A stretch of DNA of 39,651 nt from Gammaproteobacteria bacterium (GCA_029941465.1 JAPYQN010000001.1:129708-169358), one strand, 5' to 3'. Positions 1-10,490 are shown, counted from the stretch's first letter. Notes: generated from the sequence alone by a model not told the origin. Translations and numbers: made by a program.

Positions 1-28
1 GATACTCTACCAACTGAGCTAAACGCCC
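1..28 (-). tRNA. partial tRNA (5' acceptor strand and D-arm only; isotype not determinable, Lys-like 5' end)
   Basis: Minus strand reads GGGCGTTTAGCTCAGTTGGTAGAGTATC: 7-nt acceptor, TA, D-stem GCTC/GAGT and AGTTGGTA D-loop. The anticodon lies outside the window. Confidence 0.85.
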
Positions 29-127
29 CAGACTTTAAAATGTAATATTACACTCTTGTCTGGGTAATTTCTTCAACCTATTCAATTCACCAGACAATAG
101 AGACTTAGAGTTATATATAACTAAATA

Positions 128-538
128 CTAATCAATAAAAACTGTGGGTTTTTCATCTTTTTTAGCAGCTCTTATAACTAAAGTCTCAGTACACTGATCA
201 TCACCGAATTTTGGCTCGTCAGCATCAAAACCTCCGTGCTTCCACATTGAAGGTTCAAACCAGTAAGAGCCATCAGAGTAAGTTTTCCATTGACCTGATA
301 CGTTAGAGGTACCTTTCCCACTAAGGATATAAACTAGTGTTCCTACAGGATGATAGTGTTTTTGATTATCACTATCTCCACAATTTTGGTATTTCTCAAC
401 ATACAAGTCCATCTCACCAGCTAAATCAAAGATCTCTGATGATACTAATCCACCGATACCTTGTGGCTCATCATGATGGGCTGCAAATAAGTTAAAACTT
501 AAAATAGTAATAACGACACCTAAAGTTAAATATTTCAT
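128..538 (-). CDS. exported cupin-domain protein
   Basis: N-terminal signal-like sequence MKYLTLGVVITILSFNLFAA; cupin-like HYHPVGTLVYILSGKG and later WKHGG. Confidence 0.7.
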   Translation of the reverse strand: MKYLTLGVVITILSFNLFAAHHDEPQGIGGLVSSEIFDLAGEMDLYVEKYQNCGDSDNQKHYHPVGTLVYILSGKGTSNVSGQWKTYSDGSYWFEPSMWKHGGFDADEPKFGDDQCTETLVIRAAKKDEKPTVFID

Positions 539-702
539 TATGTTCTCCTTAATACAATCAATTTTTACAATAACTCTTTATGATCTTATCTGCCATTAGT
601 GTTTTATTATTATCTTTAAAAGTGTTAGTATCTTTTTTAAATTTTTGTACGCTATTGGGCAAACGGATAATTTATAAAATTACAAAAAAAAGAGCAACAA
701 TT

Positions 703-3036
703 ATGAAAAAGCTAACTTTAACTTTCACCGCTATATTAATGACTTCATCGATCTTTGCACAACAAGGTATTGAAGAAATAATTGTTACAGCAAATAAACG
801 TGAACAAACAGTGCAAGATATTCCCATGAATATTTCTGTAATAACATCAAATGATATTACTGAGCGAGGCATATATAACCCCGAAGATTATCTTAGAACT
901 CTTGCGGGCGTTTCAACCCCAGGTGGCGATACATACTATACTATGAGAGGTTTAAACACTGGAACTGCTCAAGTTAATTCAGGCACCTCAAATACCTTTA
1001 TGAATGAAATATCTATGGGTATAACAAATATCTATGATGTTGAACGAATTGAGATCTTAAGAGGCCCTCAAGGGACTTTATACGGTTCTAACGCTGTTGG
1101 TGGAACAATTAGATATATCACAAATATGCCAAATTTTGATGGGCTTGAAGGTAATATTGCACTTGAATATTCAGATAAAAAGCTTGCTGAAGATTCAGGA
1201 TACGCCTATAACGCTATGGTTAATTTTCCAATCTCGGACACAATGGCGATGCGAGCTGTGGTTACTTCTGGGAAAAACCCTGGAATTTATCAAAACATTG
1301 CAACAAATCGACACGATATTGGCAATCAAGAAGATGATGAATACAGAGTAATGTTCAGATATGCAGACGGTCCCCTTGATCTTAACCTTATGGTAATGAA
1401 AAGAGAACGTTTTGACTGGGGTCAAAAAGAAAAAGGAAATGCTGACAAACCAGGGACTGCAGATATTGTTGATCCAAATTGTACCTATGACGACGCTTGG
1501 TATTATGGAGACACCTGTACAAGAGTCTATGCAACAGCTGGAGGAGATTTGACTGGCTATGATCCAGAACTAGCCTTTTATTCCTTCACTGATGAAACCG
1601 ATGATAATGAATCTACAACTGTGTCTTTAACTGCAGAATATGACTTTGGTGCTTTTACCGCCATGCTAGTGCTAGCGGACTATGACTTTAAAGATAGAGG
1701 TACATCTGACTGGTCAAGAATTGACACAGACGACCTTTTTCCTGATCCTCTTTATTACACTGGCGATTCTGAACGACAAACCCAAGAACTAAGACTCACC
1801 TCAAAAGGAGACGGGGCCATACAATGGACTCTTGGATATTTCAACACTGAATATGAGTCTGCTCCAAATAGCGTATTGGAATGGGAAGTAACAAATGCTG
1901 ATGGACTTGATTATCTTGGTTATATGGGTTTCTCATCACATAATGGTGGTTATGATCCTTCATCCTATGTTTCACCTTATGGTGATACATCATATAATGG
2001 CAACACTGGTCTCTTAGTCTATGGAAGTTATAGTTACTATGACTACGCAGAAGAACAAGCTTTCTACGGTTCTGTTGATTACACCGTGGGAGATTGGACA
2101 TTTACCTTAGGCATGAGGGACTTTGAATTAGCAGATGGGTTTAAATCCTCTGAATACGGAGTCTTCTATGAAGATCCTGACAACACAGGTTGCGATGGAA
2201 CTGAAGCTGTGGGTGTTACCTGTTCTGAGGAAAATGGTTCAGAATCAGATAATCGTTTCAAATACACAGTTACCTATGAAGTGAATGATGATTTGACTGT
2301 GTTTGCAGTCTCATCTGTTGGTTACAGATCAGGTGGTAATAATGCCGCTCTTCCTTACTTTTGTTCTAGTGATCCAGAAGCAGCTGGGTTTGAGAGACGT
2401 TACAAGTCTGATGAAGCAGAGAACACAGAAATTGGATTCAAAGCCAGAGGCGATGGATACAGCTTGAATGCAACATATTTCTGGATAGATTGGACTGGAA
2501 TTCAAGTCACTGTCAGACCTGCCTGTGGATGGAGCTTTACCTACAATGGTGGAGAAGCTGAAACATCAGGTTTAGAACTAGATTTCTCTATAAATCTAAC
2601 AGATACCCTTGCATTAGATTTCGCAGGAAGTTTTATCAGTGCTGAAATTGCTAATGATATTGCATCACTTAGTGCAGTTGCAGGCGATCGTCTACCTAAT
2701 ATTGCTGAAGAACAAATAGCTGTTGGGCTTTCATACTCATTTAATCTGGCATCACGACCTTCGTTTGCAAGAGTTGATATGAACTATTACGGAGATAGTT
2801 TTGCTACATTTAAAATGAGTGATGAAGACATGTCACCAAGTTACACTCAACTTAATCTTAACGTAGGTGTTGATCTGGATGAACAATCAAGGCTTCAACT
2901 CTCTATTAATAACTTAACGGATGTAAGAACTGAAGCATTTAGATTTTCAGCTGAATCACCAGGTTATAGAGCTAGAAACTATCTACAATGGATACCACCT
3001 AGAACCATAGGGATAACGTATTCAAGAAGCTTCTAG
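703..3036 (+). CDS. TonB-dependent outer membrane receptor
   Basis: Signal peptide MKKLTLTFTAILMTSSIFAQ, plug motif EEIIVTANKREQTVQDIPMNISVIT, ERIEILRGPQGTLYGSNAVGGTIRYIT, C-terminal aromatic beta-strand GITYSRSF. Start moved from 580 to the in-frame ATG at 703, just before the signal peptide. Confidence 0.93.
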   Translation: MKKLTLTFTAILMTSSIFAQQGIEEIIVTANKREQTVQDIPMNISVITSNDITERGIYNPEDYLRTLAGVSTPGGDTYYTMRGLNTGTAQVNSGTSNTFMNEISMGITNIYDVERIEILRGPQGTLYGSNAVGGTIRYITNMPNFDGLEGNIALEYSDKKLAEDSGYAYNAMVNFPISDTMAMRAVVTSGKNPGIYQNIATNRHDIGNQEDDEYRVMFRYADGPLDLNLMVMKRERFDWGQKEKGNADKPGTADIVDPNCTYDDAWYYGDTCTRVYATAGGDLTGYDPELAFYSFTDETDDNESTTVSLTAEYDFGAFTAMLVLADYDFKDRGTSDWSRIDTDDLFPDPLYYTGDSERQTQELRLTSKGDGAIQWTLGYFNTEYESAPNSVLEWEVTNADGLDYLGYMGFSSHNGGYDPSSYVSPYGDTSYNGNTGLLVYGSYSYYDYAEEQAFYGSVDYTVGDWTFTLGMRDFELADGFKSSEYGVFYEDPDNTGCDGTEAVGVTCSEENGSESDNRFKYTVTYEVNDDLTVFAVSSVGYRSGGNNAALPYFCSSDPEAAGFERRYKSDEAENTEIGFKARGDGYSLNATYFWIDWTGIQVTVRPACGWSFTYNGGEAETSGLELDFSINLTDTLALDFAGSFISAEIANDIASLSAVAGDRLPNIAEEQIAVGLSYSFNLASRPSFARVDMNYYGDSFATFKMSDEDMSPSYTQLNLNVGVDLDEQSRLQLSINNLTDVRTEAFRFSAESPGYRARNYLQWIPPRTIGITYSRSF

Positions 3037-3060
3037 ATTTTCTATTAAGGTAATATAAAA

Positions 3061-3088
3061 AAGCCCATTTCATAATGGGCTTTTTTTA
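3061..3088. terminator. bidirectional intrinsic terminator between convergent genes
   Basis: AAGCCCATT-TCAT-AATGGGCTT followed by T-tract, preceded by A-tract. Confidence 0.85.
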
Positions 3089-4345
3089 TTGTTTGATAAC
3101 AATTCCGTTATTCATCACGAATTCAACAGCTTCAAGACTTGTAATATCCTCAAGAGGATTGCCTTTTACACCTATAATATCTGCTTCAAAAGATTCTTTA
3201 ATTTTACCTATATTAGGTACCCCAAAAAGACTTGCAGTATTTATTGTGGCTGCTTGTATTGCTTGTAATGGAGTCATTCCCCATCGGACCATATACTTAA
3301 ATTGGCGTGCATTTTTACCATGGGGGTAAATCCCAGCATCAGTAGCAAACACTATCTTTGCATTAGCTTTAACTGCTTTCTGAAAATTTTCTCTTTGTTT
3401 TTTACCCACTTGTCGCTCTTTATTTAATGAATACTCAGGAATACCTTGTTTAGCCCCTTCACCTAGAATGAAATCAGAAACATATACATCCATTGATAGG
3501 AATACTCCTTTTGTCTTAGCTAATTCGATTGTTTCTTCGTCGATTAAGCTTGCGTGTTCAACAGAATCAACGCCAGCGAGTATTGCTGCCTTGATCCCAT
3601 CAAGGCCATGAGCATGAGCAGCAACTTTCATATCTCTATTGTGTGCCTCATCAACAATAGCTTCCATTTCATCAGCCGTGTACTGAGTTGTTCCTAAATT
3701 TGTGTTCTTTGACAGCACTCCTCCGGTAGCACAAAACTTTATTAAATCAGCTCCGTATTTTCTATTTTCTCTCACCTTCTTCCTTATCTCCCATGGGCCG
3801 TCAGCGACACCGTCATCTCCGTGTTTGAAATCATAGGGTAGGGTATTATTATCACAGTGCCCACCTGTAATACCCAAAGGAGGTCCAGAGACAAGTAGTG
3901 TTGGCCCCAAGACTGCTAGCTTAGCAATTGCTTGTTTTAAGGCGACATCAGAATAGTTACTAGCTCCCACATTCCTAACTGTTGTAAAACCTGCCATAAG
4001 AGTATCTTGGGCATTCTTGACACCATATATTGTTGACAAATAAGACGACTCAGATAGTCTCTCCATACCCTTAAGTTCAGTGTTGCCAATTAAATGAACA
4101 TGAGCATCCATCAAACCTGGAAGCAAGGTTAAATCCGGTAGATTAATTACCTTGAGATCCTCTGAGGCTTTAAAAGAATTAGAGATAGCCATGATTTTGC
4201 CATCGGTAACCAAGACTTTTGATTGAATTAATTTACCTGTTTCAACATCTAAGATTTGTTTAGGATTAAGTAGATAGCTATCAGCAGATCCAATGATAGG
4301 TATAGCTGTAATTAAAAAACTTATTAGACATATTAGTGCTCTCAT
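3086..4345 (-). CDS. amidohydrolase family protein (imidazolonepropionase/prolidase-like), exported
   Basis: LLPGLMDAHVHLIG metal-binding motif, AAHAHGLDGIKAAILAGVDSVEHAS, FATDAGIYPHG; N-terminal signal-like sequence. Confidence 0.88.
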   Translation of the reverse strand: MRALICLISFLITAIPIIGSADSYLLNPKQILDVETGKLIQSKVLVTDGKIMAISNSFKASEDLKVINLPDLTLLPGLMDAHVHLIGNTELKGMERLSESSYLSTIYGVKNAQDTLMAGFTTVRNVGASNYSDVALKQAIAKLAVLGPTLLVSGPPLGITGGHCDNNTLPYDFKHGDDGVADGPWEIRKKVRENRKYGADLIKFCATGGVLSKNTNLGTTQYTADEMEAIVDEAHNRDMKVAAHAHGLDGIKAAILAGVDSVEHASLIDEETIELAKTKGVFLSMDVYVSDFILGEGAKQGIPEYSLNKERQVGKKQRENFQKAVKANAKIVFATDAGIYPHGKNARQFKYMVRWGMTPLQAIQAATINTASLFGVPNIGKIKESFEADIIGVKGNPLEDITSLEAVEFVMNNGIVIKQ

Positions 4346-4381
4346 TATTTTGCCTCGAATTATTTGTGTAGTTGATATGGG

Positions 4382-5326
4382 TTAATCATTAGAACATATT
4401 ATATTCATATCCTTGTCCAATGATTTTGGAAAATACCTCTCAAGTAATGACCATAACGTTGCAGCGGTAGCAATATCAGCAATACCATCGCTTTTCCATG
4501 GCCTAAAGTGTTGTTGAAAGGCTCTGATAACATAAAAACTTTGCTTATCCATAGTTGATGTAATATCTATGTTATAACCGTAACGTTTTAAGCCGCATTG
4601 AATCTGTTGAATTGATGGTGCTTCATTATTGTTAAATTCACGCCAGTATCTGTCTAGTGTTGGATTATCGTACCAAGCACCAATCCCATTTTGGTGCAAC
4701 AACTGCCAGGGAAATTTAGGCCCTGGGTCAGATTTTCTTTCAGGAGCAATATCTGAGTGTCCAAATATATAAGTGGGTTTAATTTCCTCATTTGCATCTA
4801 TTATTTGCTTAACTAGTTTAATCAATAGTTTTATTTGTAATGGATCATAATCATAAAAACTGCATATGTAATTTGATGCGTAATCAAGATTTTTATTTTG
4901 GTCTTCATAAAAACATTCTGAGGTATTAACCAATTCAATTCCTATGGATTGGTCATTAATATTAGTTCGCTGCTCCCATTGACTCTCTCCTGCATGCCAC
5001 GCTCTATCATTTTCATTGACGAGTTGGTAAACCAGTAAATTATCTTCAGGGTAACTCTTGTCTTTACTTTCGGGTATTAAGTAATGTGAACTGACACCGT
5101 ACTGTGGTTTAGTCAGAACTTTCAATGAGTTTTCCCAATCAAGAGAGGTGTAGTGAATGACTATAAACCTAACTCTGGTACTAAAATTATCAGACTGATA
5201 TTCATCAATTGTAACAAGCTCTATATCCTTACTTACAAGGTTATTTTCACTGCTCCAATTAGCGGTTGAATAAACAGTAGAGATTATTAAGAAAATAATT
5301 AAGAGAGAAATATTTTTATAATTCAT
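4382..5326 (-). CDS. N-acetylmuramoyl-L-alanine amidase (AmiD-like, Amidase_2 plus C-terminal peptidoglycan-binding-like region)
   Basis: RFIVIHYTS, VSSHYLI, RAWHAGESQWEQRTNINDQSIGIELVN, FGHSDIAPERKSDPGPKFPW; C-terminal IQCGLKRYGYNID...QQHFRP. Confidence 0.85.
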   Translation of the reverse strand: MNYKNISLLIIFLIISTVYSTANWSSENNLVSKDIELVTIDEYQSDNFSTRVRFIVIHYTSLDWENSLKVLTKPQYGVSSHYLIPESKDKSYPEDNLLVYQLVNENDRAWHAGESQWEQRTNINDQSIGIELVNTSECFYEDQNKNLDYASNYICSFYDYDPLQIKLLIKLVKQIIDANEEIKPTYIFGHSDIAPERKSDPGPKFPWQLLHQNGIGAWYDNPTLDRYWREFNNNEAPSIQQIQCGLKRYGYNIDITSTMDKQSFYVIRAFQQHFRPWKSDGIADIATAATLWSLLERYFPKSLDKDMNIICSND

Positions 5327-5335
5327 TAAATTCTT

Positions 5336-5977
5336 CTACATCAACACTGAGGTTACATATTGAACCATTTCGAATATTGGCTTAAGCAATCCAAAAAACA
5401 AAAGACCTAATACTATAAAAATTCCAAAGGGCTCGATGGTATCTATTAACCGTCCATATTTCTCATTGACCAATGATCGCAATACTCGACCACCGTCTAA
5501 TGGTGGTATTGGAAGTAAATTAAATATCATTAAAACTAGGTTAATAAAAATACCAGTTTGACACATAAGAAAAATGAATTGATCTAAAACACTAGGTGCT
5601 GAAGAAGTGCTGATCATAAGGCTGAATAACAACCAAAGTAAAGACCATAACAGAGTCATAAATAAATTAGACAATGGACCAGCCAAGGCCACAAAGAACA
5701 TTGCTCTTCTTGGTCTTAAAAAATTATTAGGATTAATGGGTACTGGTTTTGCCCAGCCAAACACCAAACCCCCTAAATAAACTAATAGCGCTGGAAGAAT
5801 AATGGTTCCAACTGGGTCAATATGTGCAATTGGATTAAGAGTTAGCCGCCCTTGACGATAAGCCGTAGAGTCACCAAATCCTTTAGCAACATACCCATGA
5901 GCTACCTCATGAACTGTAATAGCAAATACTAGAGGTACTATAATAGCTATTATTTGCAAAATAATTTCTATCGACAT
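5336..5977 (-). CDS. site-2 protease family (M50) membrane metalloprotease
   Basis: HEVAHGYVAKGFGDSTAYRQGRLTLNPIAHIDPVGTIILP (HExxH-type) and NLLPIPPLDGGRVL. Confidence 0.9.
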   Translation of the reverse strand: MSIEIILQIIAIIVPLVFAITVHEVAHGYVAKGFGDSTAYRQGRLTLNPIAHIDPVGTIILPALLVYLGGLVFGWAKPVPINPNNFLRPRRAMFFVALAGPLSNLFMTLLWSLLWLLFSLMISTSSAPSVLDQFIFLMCQTGIFINLVLMIFNLLPIPPLDGGRVLRSLVNEKYGRLIDTIEPFGIFIVLGLLFFGLLKPIFEMVQYVTSVLM

Positions 5978-5983
5978 AAAGAT

Positions 5984-7222
5984 TTATTGTGTCAACGGGT
6001 ATTGTTTATTTATTGGCAGTAAGATTGCAATAAAAACAACACTAAATAACGACTGATAAAAGAATATTTTTGAAGCCAATAAATTGGGATCAATCACACC
6101 ATATATAAACATCAATGCGGTTATTAATGATCTGATGAGTTCAATTTGGTATCCCCATTTCTTATTCTCAATAATGTTTGTAACTAGAGTAGTGGAAATT
6201 ATAAGCATCGTGGCTAATAAAAGAGTCTGCAGGTAAGGTTGATCAGCTATTGTGAAAATAATTACTGTTGAAATAGAGCTATTAATAACAAATTGCAAGG
6301 AAGTAAAAATCTTCGATACTTTATCAACTTCAGGGTTAAACTTAACAAAATTATCTAAATCATTTGATGTGTGTGGAAATTTTTCATACACATCTTCAGG
6401 TCTCCATCCAGTGCTAGAAAACCAAACTTTAATTTTATTTCTCAGTGATTTAGTATGAATGGTATCTCTGATCATTTGATGATAAATTTCTAAATTTGCC
6501 CAAATAGGGTTCCAACTTTTAAGAGGTTTTACAGTTCCATATATAGGTTTCAAATAATCTCTTTCAGGAATAAATGTGCCAAATAATCGATCCCAAATAA
6601 TAAAAACACCCCCATAATTTGCATCAATATATTCAGGATTTTGTGCGTGATGTATCCTATGATTTGATGGTGTTATAAATATTTGCTCTAAAATACCCAA
6701 TGATCTTATATGCTCAGTGTGAACCCAAAATTGATAAAGTAAATTGATAGCCGCGACAGTGAAAAAGACTTCGCCAGGTATTCCAACCATAAATAAAGGG
6801 ACATAGAATATCCACTTCCAGATCCACCCAGAACTTGTCTGCCTTAATGCGGTACTTAAGTTAAACTCTTCACCTTGATGATGAACAACATGTGATGCCC
6901 ATAGCACTTTTACTTCATGGCTCATCCTATGCATCCAATAATAACAAAGATCATAAAAAAGAAAGGCTATCACCCATGTAATCCAACTACCCTTTGGCAT
7001 TAATTGCATGTTGAGATTGGTTGCGACGTAAGTCCAAACTATACCTTGAACTCCTAAATTCAAGAGAGGAGGGAGTCGACTGATTAAGCCTAAAGATATT
7101 GCAGCAATGGAATCATTTAATCGATAATTATTTGTGCCCTTAATAAGACCAAAAAGAAATTCAATACCGATCATTGCAAAGAAGACCGGAACGGCATAAG
7201 TAATGTATATTGAACTGTCCAT
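5984..7222 (-). CDS. sterol desaturase / fatty acid hydroxylase superfamily membrane protein
   Basis: Histidine motifs WMHRMSHEVKVLWASHVVHHQ and NHRIHHAQNPEYIDANYGGVFIIWDRLFGTF. Confidence 0.88.
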   Translation of the reverse strand: MDSSIYITYAVPVFFAMIGIEFLFGLIKGTNNYRLNDSIAAISLGLISRLPPLLNLGVQGIVWTYVATNLNMQLMPKGSWITWVIAFLFYDLCYYWMHRMSHEVKVLWASHVVHHQGEEFNLSTALRQTSSGWIWKWIFYVPLFMVGIPGEVFFTVAAINLLYQFWVHTEHIRSLGILEQIFITPSNHRIHHAQNPEYIDANYGGVFIIWDRLFGTFIPERDYLKPIYGTVKPLKSWNPIWANLEIYHQMIRDTIHTKSLRNKIKVWFSSTGWRPEDVYEKFPHTSNDLDNFVKFNPEVDKVSKIFTSLQFVINSSISTVIIFTIADQPYLQTLLLATMLIISTTLVTNIIENKKWGYQIELIRSLITALMFIYGVIDPNLLASKIFFYQSLFSVVFIAILLPINKQYPLTQ

Positions 7223-7259
7223 AGCTTAGTGTTTAAAAGATACCATATGATTAATCACA

Positions 7260-8075
7260 TTATTCTACTACAGAATACAGTTGTCTATTTTTAGCAACTT
7301 TTTTATTCTCATTGAGTTTAATTAGATGAGCCTCCAGTGACCACTTAGCTATAGGATGAAGAATAGCTGAAACATCATCATAAACCTCGATGATGAGTTC
7401 ATCGATAGTACTCGGACCAATTTTATTGAGCTTCTCAAGGACTTTTCTCTCTCTCCCTAATCTATGCTCTATAGTGGCATCAATAATCTTAATTGGATCG
7501 TGAATCAGCTCTCCATGTCCTGGGGCAATTTTACTAATGTTATATTCTCTCAGTAAATTAAGTGAGTGAAGGTATTCAGTCATGTTTCCATCAGGTGGAG
7601 CTATAACCACTGTTGATCCTTGCATGATGTGATCACCTGTAAATAAAATATTTTCTTCTTTAAGCAAATAACACAAGTGATTAGAAGCATGGCCGGGTGT
7701 GTGTATAACTTCCAATGTGTATTCGTTCGTCTGAATAAAATCACCGTGAGAGATTTCCTGATCAATATCAATAGGCTCATCTCTTTCTAGAGACGATTCA
7801 GTAGTTAATCCTAAGATAGGAACACCTAGTTTTTCTTTCAAGATGCTAGCACCAGGTGAATGATCAGGGTGCGTGTGGGTAATTATAATCTGTTTCAGAT
7901 AACTTCCCGAAATGGAAATAAGATCATCAATATGATCAATCAGTGCTGGCCCTGGGTCAATAATTGATATTTCTTGATCTCCCAGAAGGTAAGAATTAGT
8001 CCCTGGGCCAGTAAACATATTAGAATTACTTGCAGTTATGCGTCTGACTACGGGTGATAATCTAATGGTTTTCAT
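7260..8075 (-). CDS. MBL-fold metallo-hydrolase (LACTB2-like)
   Basis: ITHTHPDHSPGA (HxHxDH), HTPGHASNHLCYLL, FTGDHIMQGS, APGHGELI. Start placed at the ATG of MKTIRLSPVVRR (8075), overlapping the NUDIX ORF by 14 nt. Confidence 0.85.
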   Translation of the reverse strand: MKTIRLSPVVRRITASNSNMFTGPGTNSYLLGDQEISIIDPGPALIDHIDDLISISGSYLKQIIITHTHPDHSPGASILKEKLGVPILGLTTESSLERDEPIDIDQEISHGDFIQTNEYTLEVIHTPGHASNHLCYLLKEENILFTGDHIMQGSTVVIAPPDGNMTEYLHSLNLLREYNISKIAPGHGELIHDPIKIIDATIEHRLGRERKVLEKLNKIGPSTIDELIIEVYDDVSAILHPIAKWSLEAHLIKLNENKKVAKNRQLYSVVE

Positions 8076-8904
8076 AACCAGTATCTCCAGGTAACAGACC
8101 CACAAGTTTACCTTTTTCGAAAAAAAACTTTGGTTCAATAGTAAGAATATCACTTGGGAGTATCGATTCCTTATCTTCCAATATTGATAAAGTTGACGGG
8201 TAGCCTGCTATTGCTTCTAAATTTTTTATGGTGGGCATAATGATTGGGAAAGTACCTTGTTTATAGTCATTAAGGGCTTTTTCAATTTTAATCCATAAAC
8301 TATCGACAGCTTCATAACCGTCATGAATTGCTTCTTGATCATTAGATATACTAGTAATAAAGAACCTTGTACTGTATCTACGACTTTCAATTTTAGGAGT
8401 GACCCAATGAGACAAATAAAGAATTCTATCTATAGCTAGTCGTAAATTTAATTTTTTTAGTATTTCTATAAAAAATATACTGTCATCATTTAGCTGGCGT
8501 CTTAAATCATTTAATATAATTTTTTCACCCAAACTTGGCTTAAATAAATGTCCATTCTCTCTATAGGCTAACAGGATCCCAGATTCTTCAAAACATTCTC
8601 TGACACATGCGACCCAATAACCCAATCCCCCTTCATTGAGATTCAATATGCTTGATGCCTCTTTATCATCTAAGCCCTGACAATAATCTAAAATATTATT
8701 TTTTGAGTCTTCATTATCGACTTTTCCACCTGGGAAAACCCAGGCTCCCCCAAAATTAGATTTGTTAGCCCTTTTAATCATAAATACTTCAGCAACGCTA
8801 TTTGCATCCCTAATCAATATAATTGTTGCTGCTGACTCCAGTTTACTTTTAGGAGAATCTGAATCAGCAAACCGATGATTGATACTATATTTGCTATTAT
8901 TCAT
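8062..8904 (-). CDS. NUDIX hydrolase
   Basis: WVFPGGKVDNEDSKNN...RECFEESGILLA Nudix-box-like sequence with an insertion. Confidence 0.82.
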   Translation of the reverse strand: MNNSKYSINHRFADSDSPKSKLESAATIILIRDANSVAEVFMIKRANKSNFGGAWVFPGGKVDNEDSKNNILDYCQGLDDKEASSILNLNEGGLGYWVACVRECFEESGILLAYRENGHLFKPSLGEKIILNDLRRQLNDDSIFFIEILKKLNLRLAIDRILYLSHWVTPKIESRRYSTRFFITSISNDQEAIHDGYEAVDSLWIKIEKALNDYKQGTFPIIMPTIKNLEAIAGYPSTLSILEDKESILPSDILTIEPKFFFEKGKLVGLLPGDTGYENH

Positions 8905-8925
8905 AGACTATATGCTGTTATAGAA

Positions 8926-10098
8926 TTAATGGGTTTCAGTTAATTGATCCATGATCAATTTCTTAACAGGCCAGAAATTATTTCCAAATCTAAGTGCAAG
9001 TCGCCTTATCAGTTTAGCTGTGACTCGCTCACTATTATAAAGATCAACAAGCACATTGGTCCCATAATAGAGCGGTCGAGTAATCAATTGGTGTTTCTGA
9101 TTATATTCTTTCAAAACATCTTTTGAATAATAAGGTGTATTATTAACCTGAGCAGTCTTAATAATGTTTGCAAGATTATAGCTGCCTCTAAGACCCAAAT
9201 TAAAACCGTGAGCAGTTACCGGGTGCATGCCAACAGCTGCATCGCCAACTAAAACAAAACGTTCAGAATGAAAATAATCTGCATGTGATGCATACAAAGG
9301 ATAAGAAAACTTTTCACCACAAACTGTCATATCACCTAATCGATTATTAAAACGACTCTGTATATCTTGATTAAAATCCTTATCTGTCATTTTCATAATT
9401 TCCGTAGATTTATCAGAGCTGATTGTAATAACCACTGAGCAATAATTGCCTACCATAGGCAATATGGCCAGAGTTCTTCCATAATGAAAACATTCATAAG
9501 CAGTATTATTGTGAGTTTTCTCATGCTTCATTTTGCAGACTATAACCGTCTTACCAAAATCTTTAACTTCAGAAGGAATACCCATTTGTCTTCTGGATCC
9601 TGATAATCTTCCGTCCGCAGCAACAATCATGTCAGCATTTATTATCTCACCACTATCAAGTGTTACTATCGTACCTGTGTCATTAATACTAAATTCTTTG
9701 ACTTTGGTTTCTGTCATACAGTGAACATTTTTAAGATTCTGTATGGTTTTGTAAGCTGCAGCTTTTATCAATCGGTTTGGAATTAAATGGCCTAAAGTCA
9801 CTTGATCAGTTTCTTGGTGACTAAAATGCAGAGAGTAGGGTGACAGCCCATTTAAAACTTTTGCTTCTTTTATCAATGAAATGGATTCTTCATCAATTAA
9901 GTTCCAAGAACCAAGCTCACTTAGTATTTTCTTTGAGAGATGAGTTATAGCAACCTCACGACCATCATCAAGTGGTGAAGATAACAACGTTTTTGTCTGT
10001 TGATCAACAATACATATTGTTAAATCCAATGATGACAATGCCTTGGCTAAAGAAAGGCCTACAGGTCCTGAACCTATAATAATAATGTCGTAATTCAT
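8926..10098 (-). CDS. ubiM: UbiH/UbiF/COQ6-family FAD monooxygenase (UbiM-like)
   Basis: DIIIIGSGPVGLSLAKAL, DGREVAITH, VAADGRLSGSR, FVLVGDAAVGMHPVTAHGFNLGL. The DGREVAITH and LGHLIPNRLIKAAAY strings resemble UbiM; subfamily uncertain. Confidence 0.75.
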   Translation of the reverse strand: MNYDIIIIGSGPVGLSLAKALSSLDLTICIVDQQTKTLLSSPLDDGREVAITHLSKKILSELGSWNLIDEESISLIKEAKVLNGLSPYSLHFSHQETDQVTLGHLIPNRLIKAAAYKTIQNLKNVHCMTETKVKEFSINDTGTIVTLDSGEIINADMIVAADGRLSGSRRQMGIPSEVKDFGKTVIVCKMKHEKTHNNTAYECFHYGRTLAILPMVGNYCSVVITISSDKSTEIMKMTDKDFNQDIQSRFNNRLGDMTVCGEKFSYPLYASHADYFHSERFVLVGDAAVGMHPVTAHGFNLGLRGSYNLANIIKTAQVNNTPYYSKDVLKEYNQKHQLITRPLYYGTNVLVDLYNSERVTAKLIRRLALRFGNNFWPVKKLIMDQLTETH

Positions 10099-10173
10099 AA
10101 AGTCATCTTTCTGATGTCATAATTTAACTTAGTAATTATAATGTCCTTAATATTATATTTTTCATTTATTTAT

Positions 10174-10467
10174 ATGAATAAGTTTAAGAACATTTCAGTT
10201 GAAGAAGCCAAAGAACTAATTAGAGCAGATCACTATCTAATTGATATTAGAGATGAGGAAAGTTTTTCAAATTCACATATTGGAGGTGCATTGAATTTAA
10301 GCAATGTAAATATAGATGAATTTATTAAAAATTCGAAACCAAATAAGGTGACTATTATTTATTGCTATAAAGGTATTTCAAGTCAAGATGCTGCTCACTA
10401 TTTATCATCGCAGGGTTTCAAAGATGTTTACAGTGTTGATGGTGGATTCGAAGAGTGGAAAAAATGA
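10174..10467 (+). CDS. rhodanese-like sulfurtransferase (GlpE-like)
   Basis: DIRDEESFSNSHIGGALNL, active-site loop IIYCYKGISSQDAA, GFKDVYSVDGGFEEWKK. Start probably at ATG 10174 rather than 10141. Confidence 0.88.
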   Translation: MNKFKNISVEEAKELIRADHYLIDIRDEESFSNSHIGGALNLSNVNIDEFIKNSKPNKVTIIYCYKGISSQDAAHYLSSQGFKDVYSVDGGFEEWKK

Positions 10468-10490
10468 TTACTAGGTAATCGCTCATAATT

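Noticed and set aside
580-702. Upstream extension of the TonB-dependent receptor ORF
   Set aside because: A clear signal peptide starts at ATG 703; the extension would bury it behind a hydrophobic tail and covers the likely promoter region.
1841-2101. Antisense ORF inside the TonB-dependent receptor gene (86 aa)
   Set aside because: Low-complexity His/Tyr-rich translation opposite a clear coding frame; artefact.
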